Positions 34,353-45,984 of a DNA stretch of 64,000 nt are shown here, piece after piece; within the stretch, counting starts at the first letter, position 1; every line of letters begins with the position of its first letter. The position numbers and the translations under genes are program-made. Under the pieces are notes generated by a model. It saw only the letters and a program-made list of their open reading frames with translations. It made no database searches and was not told the origin of the DNA. The DNA lies in assembly GCF_002288925.2 (NCBI RefSeq), contig NW_022098092.1, positions 79,820 to 143,819 of the forward strand. Reading direction: 5' to 3'. The stretch is from Delphinapterus leucas. Lineage: Eukaryota > Chordata > Mammalia > Artiodactyla > Monodontidae.

Positions 34353-35190
34353 TGTTGGGAGTTTTTAAATTTTTTCTTTATTTATTCAATTTCATTACTG
34401 GTAATTTGTCTGTTCACATTTTCTATTTCTTTCTGTTTCAGATTGTACATTTTGGTAATTTGTCCATTTCTTCTAGGTTTTCCATTTTATTGGCATATAG
34501 TTTTTCATAGCAGTTAATTATGATCCTTCATATTTCTGTGGTTTCAGTTTTAACTTCTTTTCTATTTCTGATTTTATTAATTTGAGTCCTCTCTCTTTTT
34601 TTCTTGATGAGTCTGGCTAAAGGTTTATCAATTTTGCTTATCTTTTTGAAGAACCAGCTCTCATTTCATTGATCTTCTGTTTTGTTTTGTTCTGGTTTTT
34701 TAGTCTCTATTTCATTTATTTCTGCTCTGATCTTTATAATTTCTTTGTCTCTGATTACAGTCTTTGTTCTAAACTCTATTTTTATTATGTAAGTATTGCT
34801 ACAACAGCTTTCTTTTCATTTCCATTTGCAAGGAATATTCTTTTCCATCCTCTCACTTTTAGTCTATGTGTGACTTTAGATCTGAAGTCAATGTCTTGTA
34901 GGAAGCGTATTTATGGGTCTTGTTTTTTATCCATTCAAGCTGCTCTATGTCTTTTGATTGGAGCAAAAAGTTCATTTACATTTAAAGTAATTATTGATAG
35001 GTATATACTTATTGCCATTTTAATTGTTTGGGGGTTGTTTTGTAGTTCTTTTTCATTTATTTCTTCTTTTCCTCACTTCCCTTGTGATTTGATGACTATC
35101 TTTGGTGTTATGTTTGGATTCCTTTCTCTTTTGTGTGTGTGTATCTATTATAGATTCTTGGTTTGTGGTTACCATGAGGTTTATATGTAA

Positions 35191-35195
35191 CAACC

Positions 35196-35228
<33 letters not shown>

Positions 35229-35229
35229 G
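35191..35229 (+). repeat. (AT)n microsatellite
   Basis: A TATATA run with one TGTA interruption, in the inter-ORF spacer of the second L1. Confidence 0.9.
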
Positions 35230-35569
35230 ATTATTTTAAGCTTAAAATCTCTTAAATTTGAACACACTTAACAATGCTGAATTTTTACTCCCCTCATCCA
35301 TATGTACTGTTTTCTACATCATGTTTTACATCATTTTGTTTTGTGTATCCCTTAACTACTTATTATGGGTATAGATGATTTTACTACTTTTGTCTTTTAA
35401 CCTTTCTACTAGCTTTATAAGTGGTTGATCTACACCTTTACTGTATATTGCCTTTACCAATGAGGTTTTTCCTTTTATAATTTTAATATTTCTAGTTGTG
35501 GTCTTTACTTTTCCACTTAGAGAAATCCCTTTAACAATTCTTATCAATCAGTTTAGTGGTGCTGAATTC

Positions 35570-36400
35570 TTTTAGCTTTTGCTTATCTGTAATATGCTTT
35601 ATCTTTCCTTCAAATCTAAATGATAGCCTTGCCAAATAGAATATTCTTGGTTACAGGTTTTTTCCTTTCACCACCTTAAATATATCATGCCACTCCTTTC
35701 TGCCCTGCAAAGTTTCTGCTGGAAAGTCAGCTTGTGGTCTTACAGGAGTTCCCTTGTAGATAACTAGTTGATTTTCTTGATTCTCTCTTCATCTTTAATT
35801 TTTGCCATGTTAATTACAGTGTATCTTGGTGTGGCTCTCTTTGGGTTCATCTTGTTTGCAACTCTGTGCTTCTTGGACCTGGATGTCTGTTGTCTTTCCA
35901 AGGTTAGGGAAGTTTTCAGCTATTTTGTCTTCAAATATGTTATCAGTCCCTTTCTCTCTCTCTTCTCCTTCTAAGACCCCTATCATGTGAATGTTAGTAC
36001 ATGTGACATTGTTTCAGAGGTCTCTTAAACTATCCTCATTTCTTTTAATTCTTTTTTTCTGTTCAGCTTGGGTGATTTCCACTATTCTGACTTCCAGTTC
36101 ACTGCTCCATTCTTCTGTATCATCTAATCTATTGTTGCTTCCTTCTAGCGTATTTTTTTTATTGATTATTGTATTATTCCGCTCCATTTGGTTCTTCTTT
36201 ATATTTTCTAACTCTTTGTTAAATTCTCACTGTGTGAGAATTTTCACCATTCTTCTCCTAAGTTCGTTGAGCATCTTTATGATTATTTCCTTGAACTCTT
36301 TATTGGGTAGACGGCTTATCTCCACCTCACTTAGTTCTTCTTCTGGAGTTTAGTCTTGTTCCTTTGTTTACAACACATTTCTCTATCTCCTCATTTTGCC
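35570..36400 (-). pseudogene. L1 ORF1 of the second L1, decayed
   Basis: The minus strand aligns by eye with ORF1 of the first L1 (the plus-strand phrase GTTTCTGCTGGAAAGTCAGC matches GTTTCTGCTGAAAGATCAGC near 10951). No long minus-strand frame remains, so it is a pseudogene. Confidence 0.7.
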
Positions 36401-37478
36401 TAATTCTCTGTGTTTATTTCTGTGTATTAGGCAGTTCAGTTATGTTTCCCAATCTTGAAGAAGTGACCTTATTTAGGAGATGTCCTATGGGGTCCAGCAG
36501 CACCCTCCCTTCTGGACATCAGAGCTATATGCTCTAGGGGTGCCCCCTATGTGGGCTGCGTGGGCCCTTCTATTGTAATGGGGCTGACTACTGTGGGCAT
36601 GCTTGTAGGCAGGGCTAGCCCCTGGGCTTACTTGGCTATTAGGCCCTGCTTTGTGTGGAGGCTGCTGGCTTGCTGATGGGTGGCATCAGTTCAGTGTGGC
36701 TGGCTGCATGGCCTGGGGGACCTGGAGCTGTGGTGACCCACTGGTGGATGGGGCTGGGTCCCAGCAGCTGGCTGTGAGCCTTGGGGGACAAGGCCCAGGA
36801 CTGGTGCTGGCCCACTGGTGAGCAGGGCTGTGTCCCTCATGGCTGAATTCTGAGCCTAGGGAGTCCTGGGAACCCAGTTGGTGGACAGGTAAGCTCCCAG
36901 CACTAATAGGCCTGAGGGAGGACTCCAAATGGGGCTTGCCTGCACCAGTGTCCTCATGGTAGAACGAGCTTCCATAAATGGCTCTCACCTGTGTCTGTGT
37001 CCCCCGAGGGAGTCCCAGTTGCCTCCTGCCTCTCCAGGAGGCTCTCAAAGATCAACAAGTGGATTTAACACAATCTCCTTTCAAATTACTGCCCCCACAC
37101 TGGGTCTTGAATCATGTGAGATTTTTCATGCGCTGTATAAGAACAGAGTCTCTGTTTCCTACAGTCCTCCAACTCTTCCTTACACAAGCCCCACTGGCCT
37201 TCCATGTCAGGCATTCTGGGGGCTCATCATCCTGGTGTAGGACCCCTAGGCTACAGAGCCTAATGTGGGGCTTGGACCCCTCACTCCTTTGAGAGAGCCT
37301 CTGCAATTATGATTATCTTCCAGTTTGTTGGTTGTGGATCTTGACCATACCTTGTCTCCACCCCTCCTGCCCATCTCATTGTGGTTCCTTCTTTATATAT
37401 TTTGTTATGGAGTATCTTTTTGGCTAGTCTTTCGGTAATTCTCATCAATAGATTCTCTGTAAATAGTTGTAATTTTGC
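36401..37478 (-). other. 5' UTR of the second L1
   Basis: A GC-richer block ends with a phrase typical of L1 5' ends (GTTCTCATCAATAG-like, seen as TAATTCTCATCAATAGATTC near 37437). Its sequence type differs from the 5' UTR of the first L1, which suggests an older lineage. Confidence 0.6.
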
Positions 37479-37655
37479 CTTTCTGGCAGAACATCTATCT
37501 GGCAGAACATCTTCTGTCCATCTGTCCAAACATCCAGTCATCTGAGGTTTGTCCTTCTGTCTGATCATCCATGTGTCAGAACAGCCATCTGTTAGTATGT
37601 CTGTCCACCCTTTGGAACATTCATATGCCTCAACATAGGTCTTTGTGTCTGAATA
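37479..37655 (+). repeat. Minisatellite, left segment (16/20-bp units)
   Basis: Degenerate units like GAACATCTGTCCATCTGTCT. It is the same repeat as at 40067-40758 and 41411-41478. Confidence 0.75.
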
Positions 37656-38172
37656 CAAGCATACTGTGGAGATATTGTAGGTTCAGTTCCAGGCCACCAC
37701 AATAAAGCAGACAACGCAGGAGAGTCACATGAAGTTTTTGGTTTTCCTGTGCATATAAAATTACATTCACATTGTACTGTAGTATATTAAATGTGTAATA
37801 GAATTATGTCTAAAAAATAATGTATATACCTTAATTTAAATGTAGTTTCTTGCTAAAAATTGCTAACCATCATCTGCGCCTTCAGCAAGTTAGTTGTAAT
37901 CTTTGTGCTGGTGGAGGGTCTTGCCTCACTGTTGATGGCTGCTGACTGATCAGCATGGTGGTTGCTGAAGGTGACTGGGGTGGCTGTGGCAATTTCTTAA
38001 AATAAGACAACAATGAAGTTTGTGGCATCGATTGACTTCCTTTCACAAACAATTTCTCTGTAACATACAATGCTCTTTGGTAGCATTTTACCAAGAGTAG
38101 AACTTCTTTCAAAATTGTAGTCAATCCTCTAAACCCTGCCACTGCTTTATCAACTAAGTTTATGAAATATTC

Positions 38173-39714
38173 TTAATCCTTTGTTTTCATTTCAACAATC
38201 TTCATAGCATCTTTACTAGGAGTAGATTCTATCTCAAGAAACCACTTTTCTTGCTCACCCATATGAAACAACTCCTCCATTAAAGTTTTATCATGAGATT
38301 GCAGCGATTCAATCACATCTTCAGGCTCCACTTCTAGTGCTTGTTTTCTTGCTATTTCCACCACATCTGCAGTTACTTCTTCCACTGAAGTCTTGAACCT
38401 CTCAAAAAGTCGTCCACAAGGGTTAGAATCAGCTTCTTCCAAATTCCTGTTAATGTTTATATTTTGACCTCTTCCCATGAATCACGAATGTTCTTAAATT
38501 TACTTTACCAGGATCCATCGGAGGAATCACTACCGATGGCATCTATAGCCTTACAAAATGTGTTTCTTTCTTTCCTTTTTTTTTTTTTTTTTTTTTTGCT
38601 GCACTGCGTGGCTTGTGGGATTTTAGTTCCCCAACAAGGGACTGAACCCAGACCCTTGGCAATGAGAGCATGGAGTCCTAACCACTGACCACCAGGGAAT
38701 TCCCAAAATGTATTTCTTAAATAAGAAGACTTGAAAGTCAAAATTACTCTTTGACCCAGAACAGATGCAGGCATGAAAACACTAATCTTGTTGTACATCT
38801 CCATCAGAGCTCTTGGATAATCAGGTGCATTGCCAGTGAGCAGTAATATTTTGAAAGGAATCTTTTTTTCTGAGTGGAAGATCTAAACAGTGGGCTTAGA
38901 ATATTCAGTAAACCATTTTGAAAACAGATGCGCTGTCATCCAGGCTTTGTTGTTTCATTTATAGAACACAAGCAGAGTAGATTTAGCATAATTCCTAAGG
39001 TCTCTAGGATTTTCAGAATGGTAAATGAGCACTGGCTTCAACTTCGAATCACCAGCTGCATTAAACACTAACAAGAGAGTCAGCCTGTCCTTTGAAGATT
39101 TAAAGCCAGGCATTGACTTCTCCTTTCTAGCTATGAAAGTCCTAGATGACATCGTCTTCCAATATGAGGCTATATTAAAAATCTGTTGTTTGATATAGCC
39201 ACCTTCATTAATTATCTTAGCTAGATGTCCTAGATTACTTGCTGTATCTTCTACATCAGCCCCTGCACTTTGATGTTGTAGAGACAGCTTCTTTCCATAA
39301 ACTCATGAACCAACCTCTGCTAACTTCAAACTTTTCTTCTGTAGCTTCCTCACTACTCAAAGCCCTCATAGAATTGAAGAGAGTTAGGACCTTGCTCTGG
39401 ACTAGGCTTTGGCTTAAGGCAATGTTGTGGCTGGTTTGATCTTCTATCCAGACCACTAACACTTTTTTCATATCAGCAATAAGGTTGTTTCACTTTCTTA
39501 TCATTCATGTGTTCAAAGGAGTAGCACTTTTACTTTCCTTCAAGAACTTTTCCTTTGCATTCACTATTTGGCTAATTGTTTGGCATAAGAGGCCTAGATT
39601 TTGGCCTATCTGGGCTTTTGATATGCCTTCCTCCCTAAGTTTAATCATTTCTAGCTTTTGATTTAAAGTGAGACACATGTGATTCTTCCTTTCACTTGAA
39701 TATTTAGAGGTCAT
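38173..39714 (-). pseudogene. Tigger1 transposase, broken
   Basis: The N-terminal CENP-B-like helix-turn-helix is open at 39714-39505 ([20 protein letters not shown]). A piece of the DDE core is open at 39152-38955 ([15 protein letters not shown]). The C-terminal part (38804-38505) is cut by a SINE, and 38478-38173 holds the acidic tail region. Frames are separated by stops and shifts, so no transposase can be made. Confidence 0.85.
38569..38704 (-). mobile_element. Short tRNA-Glu SINE (about 130 bp), minus
   Basis: It has a poly-T and then a short body ending AGGGAATTCCC. AAAATGTGTTTCTT (38555) and AAAATGTATTTCTT (38705) are the target-site duplication. It is a shorter class than the CHR copies elsewhere. 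Confidence 0.88.
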
Positions 39715-40066
39715 TGTAGGCCTCTAGATTGACCTAATTTAAATATTGTTGTGTCTTAAGGTAGAGAAAGGCCCAAGGATAGGGAAAGAGATGGGGGAGC
39801 AGCCTGTCAGTGAAGCAGTCAGAACACACACATTTATTAATTAAGTTCACCATCTTGTACGGGTGCCATTCTTGGCACCCCAAAACAATTACAATAGTAA
39901 TATCAAAGATCACTGATCACAGATCACCGTAACAAATTAAATGATAATGAAAAAGTTTGAAATATTGCAAGAATTACCAAAATGTGATACAGAGACATTG
40001 AGTGAGCAAATGGTATTGGAAAAAATGGCACAGATAGACTCACTTCATCCAGGGTTGCCACCAAAC

Positions 40067-40758
40067 ATCTGTCAGCACACCTGTCTGCTGAAATGTCTGT
40101 CAGAAGAATTGTTTGTCTGAACTTCCCTCTCTGTGAATATCTGTTCATCTGCCTAACTGTCAGTTAGTGGGGACATCCATCCATCTGAACACCCATCTGT
40201 CCACATGCCCATCTGTCAGAAAGCCTGTCTGCCAGAAAGTTTCTCTGTCAGAATGTCTGTCCATGTGTTTGAATGTCCATCTGTAAGAATGTCTTTCTCA
40301 ATATTAATCTGTCTAAATGTGAATCTATCAGAATATCCATTTTTCAGAAAGTCCATCTCAGAATATCTGTGTGTCAGAACACCCATCTGTCAGAATGCCC
40401 ATCTGTCTGAATGTGTATCAATCTGTTCCAATGTCCATCTGTTGGAATGTCTATCTTTCTTAACTTATGTCCACCTGTCTGAACACCCACTGCCCGAACA
40501 TCAGTCTGTCTGTGCAAACATCCATCTGTCTGCATGCTTATCTGCAAAATGCTTATCAGGCTCTCTGTCTGAACATCTGTCCAACCAACCATCTGTCTGA
40601 ACATCTGTTCATTTTTCTGAATGTCAGTCTGTTCAAACATCTGTCTGAACCCCTGTCCATGTGTCTGATAATCGTGTGTCTGAATGTCCATGTGTCCAAA
40701 CACTTGTCTGTTGGAACATCTGTCAATCTGTTGAAATCAGTCTGAACATCTGTCTTTC
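40067..40758 (+). repeat. Minisatellite, central segment (16/20-bp units)
   Basis: About 690 bp of degenerate tandem units near GAACACCCATCTGTCA, GAATGCCCATCTGTCT and the 20-bp form with an extra CATC/TGTC. Unit length alternates between 16 and 20. The plus frame 40205-40600 is open across it only because the repeat lacks stops. Confidence 0.85.
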
Positions 40759-41410
40759 TGTTATACCAAGCAGGACTCTTTGGGACCCTCTCAGGTATAC
40801 AAGCCTACCACCCTGTGCTCCCTCTCTCTTAAGTAAAAGGCTTTGCTTCAGGCTCCCCTGAGTCTCAAAAGCTGGCTCAAGAGTTAATGATTAGGAAAAT
40901 GTGAACATGTAGAAACAAAGAATAGCTGTCAGGCAGGGAAACTAGTAAAAATTTAAACAATAGATCAGCCATACAGCAGAGTCACCAGACCTTCCATTTC
41001 TCTCTGAAGGACATAGATAATAATGTCTGATGCACATTCCTAAGTTGTTTTTACAGAAACCAGATTCCCACCAGATGGAAACTGCTGACCACAAGTACAT
41101 AGACTCTGAACTCATTGGGACCAGAAGTTGATGATTCAGATTCTTGAAACTTCACCCTGTTACTTCAACACCAACCAGTCAGAAGAGTGTCCATGAGCTG
41201 ATCATACACCCTGAAACCCACACCCCTAGTGCTGCCTTTAAAAACACTTCCCTGTATGCCATCAGGGAGTTCTGGTCTTTTGAGCAAGAACTGTCCGTTG
41301 TCTTTGCTTGGTGCCTTGCAATAAGCACTTTACTTTCCTTCACTACAACCAGTGTCAGTAGATTGGCTTTGCTACATGTAGGGCATGTAGATCCAAGTTT
41401 GCCAGTAACA
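40759..41410 (+). mobile_element. Solo LTR within the minisatellite
   Basis: It starts TGTTATACC and ends CAGTAACA, giving the short inverted ends (TGTTA...TAACA) usual for retroviral LTRs. The 3' part holds GCCTTGCAATAAGCAC, a weakened polyadenylation signal, followed by T-rich sequence. It is about 650 bp, a normal LTR size. No internal ERV sequence is attached. I could not define a target-site duplication. Confidence 0.65.
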
Positions 41411-41478
41411 TCTGAACACCTGTGTGCCTGAACACCCATCTGTTGGCACACCCACCTGCCAGAAAGTCTGTCAAGGGA
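41411..41478 (+). repeat. Minisatellite, right segment
   Basis: Units such as GAACACCTGTGTGCCT and GAACACCCATCTGTTG continue the array after the solo LTR. Confidence 0.75.
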
Positions 41479-41980
41479 GGCATGCCTCATTGGAAGGCCA
41501 TCTTTGGAGAAGAGCCTCCACACACCATTATTAACCATTCTGGAGGCAGAATTGTGTGGTCTGCCATTTATTTGGGGCTGTGGACAACTTTCCTATTCTC
41601 ATACATCAGGCCGCTCCAGGTCTTCAGTTTTTGCCTTAGTTTGTAGTATGTGGCCTCATGGCCAAAAGATGGTACTCAAGTACCCTTTAGATTTAAGGTT
41701 TGTTTTATGTTTTATGAATCATTAGAATTCTGATTTAAGGTTCTGTTTTACTGGATTCCTTATGCCACTTAAAGAGGCTGGCCACTGACAAACAGCTCTG
41801 GTTGACAAATCAGCTGAAATATGTCATTATCAGAATTCAAAGCCATGCCTAATGCTGGTCTCTGTGGGCTAAAGCACAGAGATTAGTGCATGGGGAAGCC
41901 AACTTTGCTCAGAACCAAGGGTCCATGTAAAATGCTCAGGTGCTGTTCTCCTCACATTTTTGCAGGCAGGCACATAAGAG
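41479..41980. other. Unassigned stretch
   Basis: No recognised repeat or gene. Confidence 0.25.
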
Positions 41981-42471
41981 ATTAGGAAAAACAGAAAAAT
42001 ATAGAAGGCAACATAGGCAAAACATTCTCTGACATAAATCATAGCAATGTTTTCTTAGATCAGTCTCCCAAGACAATAAAAATAAAAGCAAAAATAAACA
42101 AATGGGACCTGATCAAACTTAAAAGCTTTTGCACAGCAAAGGAAACCATAAACAAAACAAAAATACAACTTATGGACTGGGAGAAAATATTTGCCAATGA
42201 TGTGACCAACGAGGGCTTAATTTTCAAAATATACAAACAGCTCATACAACTCAATAACAAAAAACCAAACAACCCAATCAAAAAATGGGCCTAAATAGAC
42301 CTAAATAGACATTTCTCCAAAGAAGACATCCAGATGGTCAACAGGCACACAAAAAGATGCTCAGTGTTGCTAATTATTAGAGAAATGCAAATCAAAACTT
42401 CAGTGAGGTATAGCCTCACATCAGTCAGAATGGCCATTATTAAAAAATCTACAAATAATAAATACTGGAGA

Positions 42472-42846
42472 GGACTTCCCTGGTGGTGCAGTGGTTAAGA
42501 ATCTGCCTGCCAATGCAGGGGACACAGGTTCAAGTCCTGGTCTGAGAATATCCCACATGCCACGGAGCAACTAAGCCCACGTACCACAAGTACTGAGCCT
42601 GCCCTCTAGAGCCTGCGAGCCACAACTACTGAGCCCACGTGCCACAACTACCGAATCCCGCACACCTAGAACCCATGCTCTGCAACAAGAGAGGCCACTG
42701 CAATGAGAAGCCTGTGCACCAAAACAAAGAGTAGCCCCCACTCGCCACACCTAGAGAAAGCCCGCATGTAGCAACAAAGAACCAATGCAGCCAAAAAGTA
42801 AATAAATAAAACAATAAAATAAAATTTAAAAAATAATTCTTTAAAT
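42472..42846 (+). mobile_element. CHR-type SINE (long form) inside L1
   Basis: It starts GGACTTCCCTGGTGGTGCAG and ends in an A/T-rich tail. Flanks AAATAATAAATACTGGAGA (42453) and AAACAAATAAATACTAGAGA (42847) are the target-site duplication. Confidence 0.9.
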
Positions 42847-43138
42847 AAACAAATAAATACTAGAGAAGGTGTAGAGAAAAGGGAACCCTCCTACACTGTT
42901 GGTGGGAATGTAAATTGGTACAGCCACTATGGAAAACAGTATGGATGGTCCTTTAAAAACTAAAAATAGAGTTACCATATGATCCAGCAATCCCACTCCT
43001 GGGCAAATATCTGTAATTCAAAAAGATACATGTACCCCAATGTTCATAGCAGCACTATTTACAATAGCCAAGACACAGAAGCAACCTAAATGTCCACCAA
43101 CAGATGAATGGATAAAAAACATAGAGTATATATATACA

Positions 43139-43162
43139 CATATATATATATATATATATATA
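43139..43162 (+). repeat. (AT)n microsatellite
   Basis: TATATA run in the L1 3' UTR. Confidence 0.9.
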
Positions 43163-43528
43163 AAATGTGGACTATTACTCAGCCATTAAAAAGAATGAAA
43201 TATTGCCATTTGCAACAACATGGATGGACCTAGAGATTATCATACTAAGTGAAGTAAGTCAGACAAAGACAAATATCATATGATATCACTTATATGTGGA
43301 ATCCAAAATATGATACAAAATGAACTTATTTACAAAACAGAAACAGAATCACAGACATAGAAAGCAAACTTGTGGTTACCAAAGGGGAAAGGGGAGGTGG
43401 GGGATAAATTAGGAGTCTGGGTTTAGCAGATACAAACTACTGTACGTAAAATAGGTAAACAACAAGGTCCTACTGTATTGCACAGGGAACTATATTCAAT
43501 ATCTTGTAATAAACCATAATGGAAAAGA

Positions 43529-43530
<2 letters not shown>

Positions 43531-43559
<29 letters not shown>
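43531..43559 (+). repeat. (CA)n microsatellite
   Basis: Pure ACAC run in the L1 3' UTR. Confidence 0.95.
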
Positions 43560-43561
<2 letters not shown>

Positions 43562-43655
43562 ACTGAATCACTTTGCTGTACACCAGAAACTAACACAACA
43601 TTATAAAGCAACTATTCTTCAGTTTTTTCAATTAAATTTTTAAAAAAGAAAAGAA

Positions 43656-44633
43656 AAAGAGTAGATTGGAAATGTAAGGCATTTTTGACTCTAAATTAGA
43701 GGATGTTCAAGGATTTATTGTATTTCTTAATGGTGCATATTTGAAGAAAGATTGTTTTGTTTTTCTCATAAACATTACTCCTATAATGACATAAAATTAG
43801 TGTATATGTAAAGGTTACCATCAAAACACTAAATGCTGCTATGGCAGTACAGAGGCCCTTACAGTCAGCTCTTACTTTAATAGTATTAATGTTGATGATT
43901 TATGTACTTTCAGCTAATTCTTCTCTGTGTAAATCTCATATTTTTGTATCAGTTGTTCCCCCAGATTCATCACTGTTAGCAAACATGTTGATGTATTGTC
44001 ATGAAAACAACCGTGCCAACGATAATAATACATACGTAAGTGTAGGGTCCTGCAAATAAGGGCAGAGGATTTAAGAGACTGGAAGGTGATGAGACTTATG
44101 GCACATGTCAACAGACACAAAGAAGATGAACTTCATTTAGGAGATGAAAACCAAAGGAGACATTTACAGACAGCAGGAATTACATGTTCTGATGTCCCTA
44201 AAAGAGCTCTCATGAGCAACAGAGATTGGAAGAAGCCAAGCAAGGGAGTGGGAATTCCACCAGGCACAAGAAGCTTGCTTCATCTCTCATAGGGTTTTGA
44301 TCTCCTAACCCCCTAGCATCTCTCCTCCACACACAGACATTCATAACTGTTCTCAAGAATGACTATGTGTGTTCACCCACTCAACAGATATAATGAAATG
44401 GCACACTACTAAAACACCAGTTAATAAACAAAAGTTTGAACATATCCTGTCTTTAAGAAGAAAGGTACCATTCAGGGTGCCTGGGAGGAGATATATTGAC
44501 AAGCAACTGTGAGGACACATATACATACATATGCATACATTTGTATGCATACATACAAATCTGTTGCATGTGCATGTGTGCATTATTCCAGAGAAATAAG
44601 TTTTTGTTAGAAATTTCATTACCAGAGTTCAGG
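43656..44633. other. Unassigned stretch
   Basis: No recognised gene or repeat. A CATACATA-rich patch lies near 44519-44560. Confidence 0.25.
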
Positions 44634-45035
44634 AATACCCTCTAGAACCTTGCTATTTAAAGTGTGGTCCTTGGGCTTCCCTGGTGGTGCAGTGGTTGGG
44701 AGTCCGCCTGCCGATGCAGGGGACGCGGGTTCGTGCCCCGGTCCGGGAGGATCCCACATGCTGCGGAGCGGCTGGGCCCGTGGGCCATGGCCGCTGGGCC
44801 TGCGTGTCCGGAGCCTGTGCTCTGCGGTGGGGGAGGCCACGGTGGTGAGGGGCCTGCATACCACAAAAAAATAAATAAATAAATAAAATAAAGTGTGGTC
44901 CTTGAACAAGCACCATCATCACCTGGGAGCCTTTTAGAAACTCTCAGGCCCTAACTCAGACCTACTGAATCAGAATCTGCATTAACAAGATCCCTTATGA
45001 TTCATGTACAGATTAAATGTTGAAAATGCTGATCT
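44634..45035 (+). mobile_element. MER5A-like hAT element, split by a SINE
   Basis: Flanking the SINE, the sequence TTAAAGTGTGGTCCTTG plus AACAAGCACCATCATCACCT, GACCTACTGAATCAGAATCT and ATTAACAAGATCCC follows the MER5A order. It is a non-autonomous, inactive DNA transposon. Confidence 0.75.
44674..44888 (+). mobile_element. Young CHR-type SINE (short form)
   Basis: A near-consensus body. The perfect 16-bp target-site duplication TAAAGTGTGGTCCTTG lies at 44658-44673 and 44889-44904. The tail is (AAAT)n. Confidence 0.95.
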
Positions 45036-45984
45036 ACAACACTTTTTTCAAAGAGCCTAATAATCACTCATGAAATCAGTTTAAGCTGTTGGAACCAGCC
45101 CTTGAAAGAAAAATCAAGACAGGGGGATGGAAGAAGAGATGGCAGGAGACAGAAAGAGAAATGGAGAGAAGGCGAATCAAAACAAATAGGAGATATGAGA
45201 GCATATTGCAGTTAATATGGAAAAGTATTATTTCATGAGCATGTGGTTTCCAAGGTAACCATAGCAGAGGAGGAGATATGGAGGCTGCACACTGGCTTTA
45301 TACAGCCTAAACCAGAAAGCGATGCATGCCCACAGTCCATTGGCCAGATTTAGTCACATGGTTCCAACCTCACTGCAAGGAATGCTGGGAAAAAGAGAGG
45401 AGCACATGAATATTCAGTGAACACTGTCTCCTCCACAACCCATGCACTGTTTTACCCCACAAACTTGAATGTGACTTCTATGAGAGATTTGTCTGTTAGG
45501 CCTCCCTGCTGGATCCCCAGCCATGAGCTCTGTACCTGGCACAGAGTATGCCCTTGTTAAATGTTTAGAGAATGAATAAATGTGCCTTTACCATTAAGTT
45601 AACTAGATACTGAGATTACAAAAATAAATCTGATGCCGTTCCTCTTTTCAATGAGCTCCCAGGATTCTTCTCTCACATTTTGGAAAAAAACAGGTTTCAG
45701 AAAGTTCACCTTGCCATCTCTATATCTCCTAAGAACTTCCTTTGGCCCTAACTACATCAATCATCACTTCTCTCCCTTGGTCACTACTCTTCCTCTACAC
45801 TTACAGGATTCTACTGCTGCTCTCCAAGCAACTTCACACCGTCCCAAACCTAAAATAACCTTCTCTCAAAACTGCTTCCCCTACATGGCTCCACACCTCC
45901 CATTCACATGCCACAGTCTTCTATCCTCACCAATTTATACTCTATTTAAAATGCTTCCTCAAAAGCTATTGGTGACATCCTAAT
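45036..45984. other. Unassigned stretch with a possible L2/MIR tail
   Basis: Bases 45510-45590 (CTGGCACAGAGTATGCCCTT, GAATGAATAAATG) look like an L2 or MIR end. Bases 45300-45400 resemble an interspersed repeat I cannot name. No gene was seen. Confidence 0.35.

Larger units (their letters stand above)
31259..35010 (-). pseudogene. L1 ORF2 of the second L1, broken
   Basis: Open pieces are 33375-32875 (reverse transcriptase with intact [10 protein letters not shown]), 33001-32774, 32814-32479, 32509-32306, 32273-32073, 31743-31513 (Cys-rich C-terminus) and 31444-31259. The N-terminal endonuclease is mostly deleted: sequence of the linker joins sequence near the ORF2 start at about 34745. Stops, shifts, a 355-bp SINE, a 206-bp SINE and a short L1 end interrupt it. 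No activity is possible. Confidence 0.85.
30932..37478 (-). mobile_element. Second long L1 (minus), with internal deletion and nested insertions
   Basis: Read on the minus strand it holds a 5' UTR (37478-36400), ORF1 (36400-35570), a long inter-ORF spacer with (AT)n, ORF2 and a 3' UTR. It is more diverged than the L1 at 6.5-14.3 kb and its 5' UTR is of a different type. Three later insertions lie inside it (31749-31857, 31977-32182, 34001-34352). About 730 bp of the ORF2 endonuclease-linker region is missing near 34745. I found no clear target-site duplication. Confidence 0.85.
37656..40066 (-). mobile_element. Tigger1 DNA transposon (pogo/Tc1-mariner superfamily)
   Basis: The left end CAAGCATACTGTGGAGATAT is the diverged Tigger1 terminus. 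The sequence follows Tigger1 to within about 60 bp of the right end, which is missing. A short deletion lies near 38495 and a SINE at 38569-38704. TA flanks could not be seen, because minisatellite sequence borders both sides. Tigger1 is an ancient, long-dead placental-mammal element. Confidence 0.9.
41981..43655 (+). mobile_element. 5'-truncated L1 (plus), ORF2 C-terminus and 3' UTR
   Basis: The end of ORF2 is read through degraded sequence (for example the [13 protein letters not shown] region near 42900) and the 3' UTR ends in AATTAAATTTTTAAAAAAGA near 43650. A SINE at 42472-42846 and two microsatellites (43139-43162 AT-rich, 43531-43559 CA) lie inside. Non-functional. Confidence 0.82.

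Noticed and set aside
40205..40600. 131-codon open frame with repeated Cys-x-His-Leu-Ser-Glu-like pattern
   Set aside because: It lies wholly in the degenerate minisatellite. The pattern follows the DNA repeat, units of 16 and 20 bp would shift frame, and no known protein family is suggested.
40067..40758. Possible CRISPR-like array
   Set aside because: Units are tandem with no unique spacers, and the host is a mammal. This is a minisatellite.
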